Shown: piece by piece, positions 33,583 through 41,428 of the stretch | How positions within the stretch are numbered: position 1 is the first letter of the stretch | Layout of the letters: each line of letters begins with the position of its first letter | Assembly (NCBI GenBank): GCA_034432935.1 | Contig: DAOUBD010000018.1 | Coordinates: 1-64,000, forward strand | Direction: 5' to 3' | From: DAOUAG01 sp034432935 | GTDB taxonomy: Bacteria > Chloroflexota > Dehalococcoidia > SM23-28-2 > RBG-16-64-32 | Length of the DNA stretch: 64,000 bases | Program-made: the position numbers and the translations under genes | Notes under the pieces: generated by a model | The model's database searches: none | Seen by the model: only the letters and a program-made list of their open reading frames with translations | Told to the model about the DNA's origin: nothing

Positions 33583-34514
33583 TGGGTCTGCCCCGTGCCC
33601 GCCGCCCTGGCCAGGTGGGAGAAGACGCGAGACATCCCCTCTGCGTTGGCGTTGGGGAACTCCTCCGCGCCCGTCATGTCCTTGATCTTGGCCAGGTTGT
33701 CGCGGATCTGCTCGATGGTGATGGGGCCGTCGTGCTCCAGGAAGACGCCCTTGCCCTCGACGATGGCAGCCCGGCCGAAGTAGCCGCCGCCAGCCGTGAA
33801 GATGCTGCCGTTCTCTTGGCACTCCTCGGAGCACAGGTAGGCGACGATGGGTGACACCAGCTCCGGCTTGACCTTCTCTAGCACCGCCGGAGGGAAGATG
33901 TCGGCCGTCAGCCGAGAGGCGGCAAGGGGAGCGATGGTGTTGACCTTGATGTTGTACTTCATCCCCTCTTGCTTGAGGGTGTTCATCATGCCCACCAGCC
34001 CCATCTTGGCCGCCGAGTAGTTCATCTGGCCGAAGTTGCCGTAGAGGCCGGCCGCTGAGGTGGTGAAGATGACGCGTCCGTAGGCGTTCTGGCGCATGAC
34101 CCGGAAGGCGGGCTGGGTGACGTTGAAGGCGCCCTTGAGGTGGACGGCCATGACCTTGTCCCAGTCCTCCTCCGTCATGTTGTGGAAGGCGCGGTCCCGC
34201 AGGATGCCAGCGTTATTGATGAGGATGTCCACCTTGCCCCAGGCGTCCAGGGCGGTCTTGACGATGGCCTCGCCGCCCTCGACCGTGTCCACGCCGTGGT
34301 AGTCGGCCACTGCCTCCCCGCCAGCGGCCTTGATCTCGGCCACCACCTGGTCCGCCATGCTGGTGCTGGCCCCCGTGCCGTCCCGGGCGCCGCCCAGGTC
34401 GTTGACGACGACCTTTGCCCCGCGCGATGCCAGCAACAGGGCGTGGGCCCGGCCCAGGCCGCCGCCGGCGCCCGTCACAATGGCGACTCTGCCATCAAAC
34501 CTTACTTCACTCAT
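33579..34514 (-). CDS. Short-chain dehydrogenase, (3R)-hydroxyacyl-CoA dehydrogenase-like (MFE-2 type)
   Basis: Classical SDR (311 aa) with TGAGGGLGRAHA (about 15-26), VVNDLGG, NNAG (about 90) and the catalytic YSAAK (about 153). The N-terminal RFDGRVAIVTGAGGGLGRAH and the insert after VNDLGGARDG are typical of the dehydrogenase domain of peroxisomal MFE-2. Together with the overlapping MaoC gene it encodes, as two proteins, what eukaryotes carry as one fusion. A role in fatty-acid, sterol or bile-acid side-chain oxidation is plausible. ATG 34514 follows GGAGGTCGCCC. The 197-base gap to the DUF302 gene has no gene. Confidence 0.9.
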   Translation of the reverse strand: MSEVRFDGRVAIVTGAGGGLGRAHALLLASRGAKVVVNDLGGARDGTGASTSMADQVVAEIKAAGGEAVADYHGVDTVEGGEAIVKTALDAWGKVDILINNAGILRDRAFHNMTEEDWDKVMAVHLKGAFNVTQPAFRVMRQNAYGRVIFTTSAAGLYGNFGQMNYSAAKMGLVGMMNTLKQEGMKYNIKVNTIAPLAASRLTADIFPPAVLEKVKPELVSPIVAYLCSEECQENGSIFTAGGGYFGRAAIVEGKGVFLEHDGPITIEQIRDNLAKIKDMTGAEEFPNANAEGMSRVFSHLARAAGTGQTQ

Positions 34515-34711
34515 GGGCGACCTCCGTTTCTGTTCTAGCCCGCCTCATCGTCTGCTCAGGGGCACGTTATTCTTTTCACATAAGAGCCGCTTTTGTCAAA
34601 CGGTGGCACGCCGTTCGTTGCCCGAAGACTGGCTGCCAGCGCTGGCGAAGCGAAAGGCTGGTAGGATAGTAGCTGGAAGAGAGTGCCGCCAATCCTCAGG
34701 AGGTGATCCCC

Positions 34712-35128
34712 GTGAAGGAGCTGCGCTACGGAATGAGTGTGGAAGTGCCCCTCTCCTACGAGGAGGCCATCCGGGTGGCCAAGGACGCCCTGAAGGAGGA
34801 GGGCTTCGGGATCCTGACGGAGATCGACGTCAGGAAGACGTTGAAAGAGAAGGTGGGGGCAGATTTCCAGCCCTACATGATCCTCGGCGCCTGCAACCCG
34901 GCCCTGGCCTTCACCGCCCTCCAGGACGATATCGATGTCGGGCTTCTTCTGCCCTGCAATGTGACGGTGCGAGAAGAGGGAGGCAAGGCCATCATCTCGG
35001 TGATGGACCCCCAAGTGATGTCGCGGTTGTCCGAGGCGCCAGGCCTGGCGGAGGTGGCCCGCATAGCGCGGGAGAAGCTATCGAGGGCCCTGGGGCAGAT
35101 GGAAGCGCAGGCTCTAGCGCGGCCCTAG
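34712..35128 (+). CDS. DUF302-family protein
   Basis: A 138-residue single-domain protein with the DUF302 pattern: YGMSVEVPLSYEEAIRVAKDAL, LKEEGFGILTEIDV, a VGADFQPYMILGACNP strand-loop, then LLPCNVTVREEG and IISVMDPQ. Cys residues in GACNP and LPCNV are notable. Function unknown; members occur with sulfur and metal-related genes. GTG 34712 is chosen because AGGAGGTGATCC (from 34698), a near-perfect anti-16S match, sits eight bases upstream. Its stop overlaps the convergent protease gene by four bases. Confidence 0.87.
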   Translation: MKELRYGMSVEVPLSYEEAIRVAKDALKEEGFGILTEIDVRKTLKEKVGADFQPYMILGACNPALAFTALQDDIDVGLLLPCNVTVREEGGKAIISVMDPQVMSRLSEAPGLAEVARIAREKLSRALGQMEAQALARP

Positions 35129-36309
35129 GGGGATCTCACCGCGCCGCTCAGCTCGGCCCGGATCTGGATCAGGCGCAGTATATCTGAGCGCGTCACGAAG
35201 CCCAGGAAGGTCCGGCCTTCCAGCACCGGCACTTGGTGGACATCGTGGGCCGCCATGATGTCCAGCGCCCTGGCGACATCATCTTCGGGCGAAACTGTAA
35301 GGAGCTTCTCCTTGGGGGTCATGGCCCGGAAGACGCTGGTCGTGGGCCACTCCTCGGGAGGCACCCGCTTGAGGTCGCCCATGGTCATCAGGCCCAGCAG
35401 GTCATCGGCCACGACGATGGGGGTGCAGCGCTGGCTGTATCCAAACATGTAGTCCGTAACTAACTGGCTCAGGCTCAGATCTGGCGGAGCTGACACGAAG
35501 CTCCGGTTGATGACGTCGCGCACCTTGGTTCCTTCCAGCGTGCGCCGAAAGAGGAGCTGTTGGTACGAGGACTCTGAGGCGTTGCGCAAGAACCAGCCTA
35601 TGACGATGAACCAGACCCCTCCCACGAAGGCGCCCGCCAGGATAGAGAGGACGCCGATGGCGATGAGGGCGAAGGAGATGAAGGAGCCGGCGCTAGCGGC
35701 CCAACGGGTGGCCTTGAGCATATCGCGGGACGTCGCCCAGAGGCCCGCCCGCAGCACACGCCCTCCATCCAGCGGGAAGCCTGGAAGCATGTTGAAGATC
35801 CCCACCGAGACGTTGATGAAGGCCAGGTACTCGGCGATGGCCGCCGGCGGGGTGTCCTCCTTGCCGGCCAGGAGGGCGATGCCGGATAGTATGCCGAAGG
35901 CAGCCGCCAGGGCAAAGCTGGTCAGGGGCCCCACGATGGCTACCCTGAACTCCTGCCGGGCGCTGCTAGGTTCGGCCCCTAACGCCGAGACGCCGCCGAA
36001 GATGAAGAGGGTGATGCTGTGCACCGGCAGGCCCAACCTGCGGGCCATGAGGGAATGGGACAGTTCGTGCAGGAGCACAGATGTAAAGAAGAGCAGCGTC
36101 GTGATCACTGAGGTGGCCCAGGCCGTCTCCTTGCTCCAGTCCTTATGCACCTCTTGGAAGAAGCCCTCGGAAAGCCACCAGGTGAGGAGGGTGAAGACCA
36201 CGAACCAGCTCCAGTGCACCAGGATGTCGATGCCCTTGATGCGGCCTAGGCGGAGGCTGCCCGAGGCCGGCATCGGCGGGTTCGGGGGAGCGGGTCGGTC
36301 AGGTGCCAT
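35125..36309 (-). CDS. Site-2 protease (M50B) with C-terminal CBS domain pair
   Basis: A 394-residue intramembrane metalloprotease. The zinc motif HELSH is at 81-85 within the second or third TM, and the second metal-ligand motif NMLPGFPLDGGRV is at about 178-190. About six TMs are present. A cytoplasmic tail has two CBS motifs (about 260-385, containing VTDYMFGYSQRCTPIVV and ALDIMAAHDVHQVPVLEG), which usually bind adenine nucleotides and would couple proteolysis to energy state. ATG 36309 has no Shine-Dalgarno. Its 170-nt leader carries a repeated RNA element and an intrinsic terminator just before the gene, implying attenuation control. Confidence 0.92.
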   Translation of the reverse strand: MAPDRPAPPNPPMPASGSLRLGRIKGIDILVHWSWFVVFTLLTWWLSEGFFQEVHKDWSKETAWATSVITTLLFFTSVLLHELSHSLMARRLGLPVHSITLFIFGGVSALGAEPSSARQEFRVAIVGPLTSFALAAAFGILSGIALLAGKEDTPPAAIAEYLAFINVSVGIFNMLPGFPLDGGRVLRAGLWATSRDMLKATRWAASAGSFISFALIAIGVLSILAGAFVGGVWFIVIGWFLRNASESSYQQLLFRRTLEGTKVRDVINRSFVSAPPDLSLSQLVTDYMFGYSQRCTPIVVADDLLGLMTMGDLKRVPPEEWPTTSVFRAMTPKEKLLTVSPEDDVARALDIMAAHDVHQVPVLEGRTFLGFVTRSDILRLIQIRAELSGAVRSP

Positions 36310-36330
36310 GGGGCGCAGAGCGGAGGCAAC

Positions 36331-36352
36331 AAAAAAGCGCAGACGCTGCGCT
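36331..36352 (-). terminator. Intrinsic terminator (attenuator) in the site-2 protease leader
   Basis: On the minus strand AGCGCAG-CGT-CTGCGCT forms a 7-bp stem with a triloop (plus 36336-36352), immediately followed by a run of T's (plus A's at 36331-36335). It lies between the gene's promoter and its ATG (36309), only 22 bases upstream of the start, so it can only act as an attenuator. An upstream GCGCAG at plus 36357-36362 on the transcript can compete for one arm. Confidence 0.75.
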
Positions 36353-36384
36353 CATGACTGCGCCCGGCTCCCGCTCGCCAGTAG

Positions 36385-36449
36385 CCACCGCTGCCTGGGG
36401 CTGCCCGCCTCGTCTCTCAGAGGTCATCGAGGCCAACCATCTGCGGTCG
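36385..36449 (-). ncRNA. Candidate cis-regulatory leader RNA, copy B (upstream of the site-2 protease)
   Basis: Minus-strand 65-nt segment sharing ordered blocks CGACCGC, GATGACCTCTG, GAGGC, GGCAGCCCCAGG and GCGGT with copy A at 16173-16247. ACCGC/GCGGT closes the domain; inside, GCCTCG/CGAGGC forms a 6-bp stem around GATGACCTCTGAGAGA. The element starts about 30 nt after the predicted transcription start and ends about 30 nt before the intrinsic terminator. This is the order (aptamer-like domain, expression platform, gene) seen in riboswitches. The class is not one I recognise. Confidence 0.5.
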
Positions 36450-36487
36450 CCGGGCTTTGTCCTACCCTCCTGCCTCTCTCCAACCCT

Positions 36488-36493
36488 ATTATA
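36488..36493 (-). promoter_or_regulatory. Extended -10 promoter (TGGTATAAT) of the site-2 protease
   Basis: On the minus strand the sequence reads TGGTATAAT, a perfect -10 hexamer with the TGn extension, which can substitute for a weak -35. Start would be near 36481, giving a leader of about 170 nt before the ATG at 36309 that contains the repeated element and the attenuator. Confidence 0.6.
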
Positions 36494-36608
36494 CCATTAT
36501 TCGCACACCACCATTCGCTGGGCCAGTTGGCTTCGGAAAGGGGTGTACCTACAGGCGCTAATCCGGTTACCATGACGGCGTATACGCGGAGGGGAGGGCC
36601 GGAATCCG

Positions 36609-36638
36609 TTGACATAGAGGGCTCCGTATCGTTATAAA
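36609..36638 (+). promoter_or_regulatory. Sigma70-type promoter of the peptide-type ABC operon
   Basis: TTGACA at 36609-36614 and TATAAA at 36633-36638 with an 18-base spacer; transcription start near 36645. It drives the ABC receptor gene and is divergent from the site-2 protease promoter. The gap 36310-36712 thus holds two divergent promoters, an RNA element and an attenuator, but no gene. Confidence 0.75.
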
Positions 36639-36712
36639 ACGGTGTACGATCAGTCAAACGAATGTTTAAGGGAGGGGCCCGCTTCAACCCGGACGCCCCG
36701 CGGGAGAGCGGT

Positions 36713-38395
36713 ATGGACAAACCGAATTACTGGGAGCGCCTGAACCGGAGAAAAATCAGCCGTAGGGCACTGTTGTCTGCCGGGGGCACCGCAGCCCTGG
36801 GGCTGGCGGCGGGAGCCATCGCCGGCTGCGGCGGCGGCAGCAGCGGTCCGACGAGGCCAGCCCGGACACCTGGCCCATTGGGGTCACCGGTAGCAGGAGG
36901 CAGCATCACCCAGGGGAGGCTGATCACCGCCCTCGGCATCGACCCCCATGTCGACCTGACGGCGCTGGATATCGACCAGCGCCTGTACAGCTACATGTAC
37001 AGTTGGCGGCCCAACGCCGAGGAGGTCATCCTCAACAACCTGGTGCTGGAGATGGAGGTGCCGGACCCAGTCACCTTTCTCTATAAACTCAGGCCGGGGG
37101 TGCGCATTCACCCAGGGGGCGAGTGGGACGAAGACGAGCTAGTGTCCGAGGATTACAAGAAGAGCTTCGAGCGCCGCGGCACAGCCATCTCTGCCCCCGA
37201 CAAGCGCTTCTATAAGCGCATCGTGAAGATGGAGACACCGGACGACTACACCTTCAACGTACACCTCAGCCGGCCCTTCGCCCCCGCCATCCGAGAGCTC
37301 GCCAACCCCACCTGGGCCATCATCTCGAGGAAGGTGATCGCGAAGTATCCTCAGTTGAGCCAGAAGGCCTTCGGCACCGGGCCCTTCATGCTAGAAGAGC
37401 TGCGCGGGTCCGAGCGGATCGTCCTGAAGAAGTTCCCCAACTACTTCCTCAACCCGCCGCGGCCCTACCTGGACGGGATTACGTATATCATCATCCCGGA
37501 CAACTCATCCTCCCTCACGGCCTTCAAGTCGGGACAGCACGACGTAAACGGGGCCTTCCTCCAGAAGCCAGAGGCGGAGGACCTGATGAAGGACGGCAAC
37601 TTCACCGTCATGAAGGCGCCCTGGCTCTTCTACCCAGTGATACACCTCAAGGTTCACCAGACGAGGCCCTTCTACGATATCCGGGTGCGGGAGGCTATCG
37701 ACCTGGCCCTCAATAGAGACGAGTTCATGCGCCTGAACCAGGACGGCGAAGGGAACTACAACGGCCCCATTCAATGGGCCCAGACCAAGTGGGCCTTGCC
37801 CCAGGAGGAGCTGCGCGCCTTCTACAAGTACGATCCCCAGCGGGCTAAGCAACTGTTAGCGGAGGCCGGCTACCCCGACGGCTTCAGCGTCAAGATGAAG
37901 ATCCCCAAGCTTGTGGGGCCTACGTTTATCGCCGATGGCGCCTTCGTTATCCAAGACCAGTTGAGCAGGGTGGGAATCAAGGTACAGGTGGACGAGGTGG
38001 AACTGGGCACCTTCATCGGCTCCACCATCATCCCGGGCAACTTCGACATGGCCTTCTTCCCCAACCTTCCGTATGACGAGCCAGACCGGCCGCTGGCCTT
38101 CTACCACTCGCTCGGCGTCACGGGTTCCGGCAACTGGACCAACTACACGAACCCGGAGCTGGACAAGCTCATCGACGCCCAGGCCGAGGAGTTTGATGAG
38201 GAGAAACGCAAGCAGATCATTCTGCAGGCTCAGCGGATGATCCTAAAGGAGCACGGGCCTCAACTCACCTTGACAGGCGGCTACTTCTACTCCGCCCGAT
38301 GGTGGTACGTGCACTATCCGTATGAGATAGGCCAGGACCCGCCCAAAGACGTGGGGCCTGAGGGCACCGACATCTGGACAGAGGAAAACGCCTAG
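36713..38395 (+). CDS. ABC transporter substrate-binding protein, family 5 (peptide/nickel type)
   Basis: Periplasm-facing receptor of 560 aa. The N-terminus NRRKISRRALL is a twin-arginine motif followed by a hydrophobic stretch and lipobox AIAGC, so it is probably Tat-exported and lipid-anchored. The mature part has SBP_bac_5 features, including DPVTFLYKLRPGVRIHPG-type sequence, VREAIDLALNRDEFM and AKQLLAEAGYPDGF (about 385). It binds oligopeptides or related solutes. ATG 36713 gives the usual MDKPNYWERLNRRK start; ATG 36662 is an in-frame alternative only about 17 nt from the transcription start. Two permease genes follow; no ATPase genes are in the window. Confidence 0.92.
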   Translation: MDKPNYWERLNRRKISRRALLSAGGTAALGLAAGAIAGCGGGSSGPTRPARTPGPLGSPVAGGSITQGRLITALGIDPHVDLTALDIDQRLYSYMYSWRPNAEEVILNNLVLEMEVPDPVTFLYKLRPGVRIHPGGEWDEDELVSEDYKKSFERRGTAISAPDKRFYKRIVKMETPDDYTFNVHLSRPFAPAIRELANPTWAIISRKVIAKYPQLSQKAFGTGPFMLEELRGSERIVLKKFPNYFLNPPRPYLDGITYIIIPDNSSSLTAFKSGQHDVNGAFLQKPEAEDLMKDGNFTVMKAPWLFYPVIHLKVHQTRPFYDIRVREAIDLALNRDEFMRLNQDGEGNYNGPIQWAQTKWALPQEELRAFYKYDPQRAKQLLAEAGYPDGFSVKMKIPKLVGPTFIADGAFVIQDQLSRVGIKVQVDEVELGTFIGSTIIPGNFDMAFFPNLPYDEPDRPLAFYHSLGVTGSGNWTNYTNPELDKLIDAQAEEFDEEKRKQIILQAQRMILKEHGPQLTLTGGYFYSARWWYVHYPYEIGQDPPKDVGPEGTDIWTEENA

Positions 38396-38419
38396 GAGAC
38401 CCCAGGCCAGGGCTGAGAG

Positions 38420-39436
38420 ATGCGAGACTACATCATCCGGCGGCTGCTTCTGGTGCCCCCCATCATGTTGGGGGTCAGCTTCGCTACCTTCGCTATCTTC
38501 CGCATCATTCCCGGCGATGCCGCGGTGATGATCTGCCAGTTCCAGTGCACGCCAGAGACGCTTAGAGACATCCGCCACGAACTGGGGCTCGACCGGCCAT
38601 GGTACGAGCAGTACGGCGACTGGTTGTGGGACATCTCCGAGCCAACCCTCCATGACTCGGTCTTCGGCGTAGACCTGCACGGGCTGAAGGTCCCAGGACC
38701 CAAGTTCGATCTAGGCCGCTCCTTCTTCACCAAAGTGAAGGTGGTAGATGACCTCCAGCACAACCTCCCGGTAACCCTAGAACTCATGGTCCTCGGCCTT
38801 TTGTTCGCCCTCCTGCTGGGGGTGCCGCCTGGCGTCATATCTGCCATGCGCACGAACACGCCCCTAGACTGGGTGGCGCGGTTCTTCAGCGTCGTCTGGC
38901 TTTCGGTGCCCTCCTTCTACCTGGGGATGATGTTCATCACCTTCGCCTTTCTCTGGTTCGGGTGGACGCCGCCCCAGTTCGGCAAAGGGTATGTGCCCTT
39001 TACGGACGATCCGTGGACCAATCTCCAGGAGTTCGTGCCTCCGGCCCTGGTTCTGGCCTTGGGGATCGCTGCCGTCATCATGCGCTTGACCCGGTCGTCC
39101 ATGCTGGAGGTCATGCGTAACGACTACATCCGCACCGCCTGGTCGAAGGGCCTGCGGGAGCGTACGGTCATCGTGCGGCATGCTTTGAAGAACGCGTTGA
39201 TACCGGTGACCACCTTCGTGGGGCTCCAGGTAGGCGCCCTCATCGGGGGGTCAGTGATCATCGAGTCGGTGTTTGGCCTTCAGGGCGTGGGGCGGTATGT
39301 CCTCGAGGCGATCATCCAGCGGGACCTCATGGTGGTGCAGAGCGTGGTGCTCCTGTTCGCCACCGCCTACGTCTTGGTGAACCTGGCGGTCGATCTGGCC
39401 TACGCCTGGCTCGACCCGCGGATCCACTACGCCTAG
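38420..39436 (+). CDS. ABC transporter permease, DppB-like
   Basis: Inner-membrane permease (338 aa) with the family start RDYIIRRLLLVPPIMLGVSFATF. A periplasmic insert runs from about 35-110 and is longer than in DppB (it includes LWDISEPTLHDSVFGVD). The EAA loop near 235 reads NDYIRTAWSKGLRERTVIV. Six TMs. It partners the DppC-like permease 11 bases downstream and the receptor 24 bases upstream. Confidence 0.93.
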   Translation: MRDYIIRRLLLVPPIMLGVSFATFAIFRIIPGDAAVMICQFQCTPETLRDIRHELGLDRPWYEQYGDWLWDISEPTLHDSVFGVDLHGLKVPGPKFDLGRSFFTKVKVVDDLQHNLPVTLELMVLGLLFALLLGVPPGVISAMRTNTPLDWVARFFSVVWLSVPSFYLGMMFITFAFLWFGWTPPQFGKGYVPFTDDPWTNLQEFVPPALVLALGIAAVIMRLTRSSMLEVMRNDYIRTAWSKGLRERTVIVRHALKNALIPVTTFVGLQVGALIGGSVIIESVFGLQGVGRYVLEAIIQRDLMVVQSVVLLFATAYVLVNLAVDLAYAWLDPRIHYA

Positions 39437-39447
39437 AGGGGGGAAGG

Positions 39448-40473
39448 ATGGCCCGGGAAGCAGCGCTAGCCCTTGAAGTCGAGGAAGCAAGGCCCGCCGC
39501 AGCCCCTATCTGGCTGCGGCTGCTGAGGCTGGCCAAGGAGCATCCCCTCGGCGTGTTCGGCCTCCTAGTAGTGGCCGGGTTGCTGTTCAGCGGCATCTTC
39601 GCCGAGCTCATCGCCCCCTATGATCCCCAGGCTCTGGACGCCGGCCACCTTAAGGAGGCGCCGTCCATGGCGCATCCCTTCGGCACCGACCGCCTGGGCC
39701 GTGACGTCCTCAGCCGCACGATCTTCGGTGCGCGCATCTCCCTGATGGTGGGCATCGTGTCGGTGACCTTTGGTGTGTCGGTGGGCACCTTCTTCGGCGT
39801 CGTCTCGGGCTATATCGGCAAGTTTGTAGACAGCGTCATCCAGCGGACGGTGGACATACTCCTGGCTTTCCCGGCCGTGGTCCTGCTGCTGGCCATCATC
39901 ACGGTCTTCGGGGACGAGGACTCGGAGGTCCGCCACTTTCTCCAGGACTACACGCCTGTACCTGAGGGGACCTTCCTGGGGATCCCGACCTTCCTTGACG
40001 TCTTCATCATCTCGCTGGGCATCGGCATCGCGGTGGCGGTGGGAACCGCCAGGGTGGTGCGAGGGGCCGTGCTGTCCATAAAGGAGAACGTGTACATCGA
40101 GGCCGCCCGGGCTCTGGGCGCCACCAACTCACGCATCATGTGGCGGCACATCTTCCCCAACGTAATGGCCCTGGTGGTGGTGTTGGCGACCATCTATATC
40201 CCCATCTCGATATTGGCCGAAGCCGCCATCAGCTTCCTGGGCGTCGGCGTGCCGGCGGGCACGCCCTCCTGGGGGGCAGATCTGACGGGCAAGAACCAGG
40301 AGGCGGCCTATCGGGGCGAGTGGTGGCCGGCGTTCTTCCCTGGCCTTGCCCTAAGCCTGGTCGTGTTGGGCTTCAACATGTTGGGCGACGCCTTCCGTGA
40401 CATAACGGACCCGCGGCTGCGGGGCAGCATGGGCGCGGGCGGAGCCGGGGCCGGCCGCGGCGGCGGCCTCTAG
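39448..40473 (+). CDS. ABC transporter permease, DppC-like
   Basis: Second permease subunit (341 aa): N-terminal TM (about 33-55), AHPFGTDRLGRDVLSRTIFG (about 72-91) typical of DppC/OppC, and the EAA loop KENVYIEAARALGATNSRIM (about 212-231). The C-terminus ends in a Gly/Ala/Arg-rich tail. An ATG at 39448 follows GAGGGGGGAAGG. It ends the visible operon; the DppD/F-type ATPases must be encoded elsewhere. A 28-base gap separates it from the convergent arsenate reductase gene. Confidence 0.93.
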   Translation: MAREAALALEVEEARPAAAPIWLRLLRLAKEHPLGVFGLLVVAGLLFSGIFAELIAPYDPQALDAGHLKEAPSMAHPFGTDRLGRDVLSRTIFGARISLMVGIVSVTFGVSVGTFFGVVSGYIGKFVDSVIQRTVDILLAFPAVVLLLAIITVFGDEDSEVRHFLQDYTPVPEGTFLGIPTFLDVFIISLGIGIAVAVGTARVVRGAVLSIKENVYIEAARALGATNSRIMWRHIFPNVMALVVVLATIYIPISILAEAAISFLGVGVPAGTPSWGADLTGKNQEAAYRGEWWPAFFPGLALSLVVLGFNMLGDAFRDITDPRLRGSMGAGGAGAGRGGGL

Positions 40474-40501
40474 CCGGCCGTCGCCCCGATTACGTAGCCT
40501 T

Positions 40502-40915
40502 TCAGGCTGAGCGCAGGAACTCTTCGATGTGCCGGCGCAGCTTGTCGCGCGCTGCCCGGAACGCCTCCATCGCCTCTGCGCCCCCTCGTTCCTCGGCCAC
40601 AGCCGGGTCTTCGATCTCCCAGTGCAGGCGCTGGCCGCCGCCTGGAAAGGCGGGGCAGGCCTGGCGCGCCGAATCGCAGACAGTGATGACGTAATCGAAG
40701 GGCTGGCCGGCGTATTCGTCGAGAGACTTCGAGCGTTGGCCAGATATATCGATGCCGATCTCCCGCATCGCCTCCACGGCGTGGGGTGAGAGGCCTTTGG
40801 GCTCGGTCCCCGCACTATGGACCTCGAAGCGGTCCCCGGCCAGATGACGCAGCAGCCCCTCCGCCATCTGGCTGCGGGCGCGGTTGCCGCTGCAGACGAA
40901 GAGGACGCGTTCCAC
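40502..40915 (-). CDS. arsC: Arsenate reductase, thioredoxin-coupled (LMW-phosphatase fold)
   Basis: Reduces arsenate to arsenite. The 137-residue protein has the P-loop CSGNRAR (Cys8-x5-Arg14) and the two extra redox cysteines at Cys80 and Cys87 (VCDSARQACPAFPGG). Their seven-residue separation is that of thioredoxin-dependent ArsC and distinguishes it from plain tyrosine phosphatases. GTG 40915 is the start; TATATT lies seven bases upstream, so the mRNA may be leaderless. No arsR, arsB or acr3 is nearby. The open frame to 41311 runs antisense to the next gene and is rejected. Confidence 0.88.
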   Translation of the reverse strand: MERVLFVCSGNRARSQMAEGLLRHLAGDRFEVHSAGTEPKGLSPHAVEAMREIGIDISGQRSKSLDEYAGQPFDYVITVCDSARQACPAFPGGGQRLHWEIEDPAVAEERGGAEAMEAFRAARDKLRRHIEEFLRSA

Positions 40916-40922
40916 CTTAGCT

Positions 40923-40958
40923 AATATAGCTTGTCCGGCGGCCCGCGGCAGGTATAAT
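40923..40958. promoter_or_regulatory. Overlapping divergent promoters between arsC and the 40982 gene
   Basis: Plus strand: TTGTCC (40931-40936), 16-base spacer, TATAAT (40953-40958), 24 bases before ATG 40982. Minus strand: TATATT (plus 40923-40928), seven bases before the arsC GTG, with no good -35. The two core promoters are packed into 36 bases, so the polymerases would compete and a single regulator could control both. Confidence 0.6.
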
Positions 40959-40981
40959 GGCGGCAAAAAAAGGGGGGCGCT

Positions 40982-41428
40982 ATGGAGACTGCGTTCCGTC
41001 TGGCCTATGCGCTGGTGTTGGCCATCCTTCTCATTCTCTTTGTCATTCTCGGTTTCCGTGTTGTCTATCCGGGCCCGGAGAGTCCCTGGCAGGAGCTGCA
41101 AGCAGGATCCCCATCGCAGCGAGACTTCCAAGCCTTCGAACGGGACCAGGCTGAGCACGACCGCAACGTGCTGGTGGCTGCTTCCCTCTTGGGGGCTGTT
41201 ATCGTGGGGCTGGCCCTGTTTGCTCATCGCCGCGCGATGCCGCTGGGTCTGGGGCTGGCGCTGGGGGCCGTGGGTGTGGTCGCTTATGGGTGGGCTGAGG
41301 CCGGCGACCACTTCGATGAGATGGGAGCCACGGCGCCCTTCCTGGCCGTGGGTCTGGGCCTAGCCGCAGTGGCGCTGGCGGGCTGGTTCTTCTTACGCGG
41401 GGAGCCCCTGAGGGCCGACGGGTCCTAG
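40982..41428 (+). CDS. Hypothetical four-TM membrane protein
   Basis: A 148-residue protein with four hydrophobic segments (about 8-28, 63-81, 88-104, 118-138). An extracytoplasmic charged loop between TM1 and TM2 contains QAFERDQAEHDRN. ATG 40982 follows a purine-rich AGGGGGGCGCT and has its own promoter (TATAAT at 40953-40958). It is divergent from arsC and convergent with trpB, whose stop it overlaps by four bases. I do not recognise the family. Confidence 0.75.
   Translation: METAFRLAYALVLAILLILFVILGFRVVYPGPESPWQELQAGSPSQRDFQAFERDQAEHDRNVLVAASLLGAVIVGLALFAHRRAMPLGLGLALGAVGVVAYGWAEAGDHFDEMGATAPFLAVGLGLAAVALAGWFFLRGEPLRADGS

Noticed and set aside
36331..36449. Copy B leader as a known ZTP, SAM-IV or cobalamin riboswitch
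   Set aside because: Short resemblances (ACTGGCGA, GTCATGAG, GCAGCCCC) occur in the wrong order and context for each class's conserved core. None fits, but a covariance search is needed.
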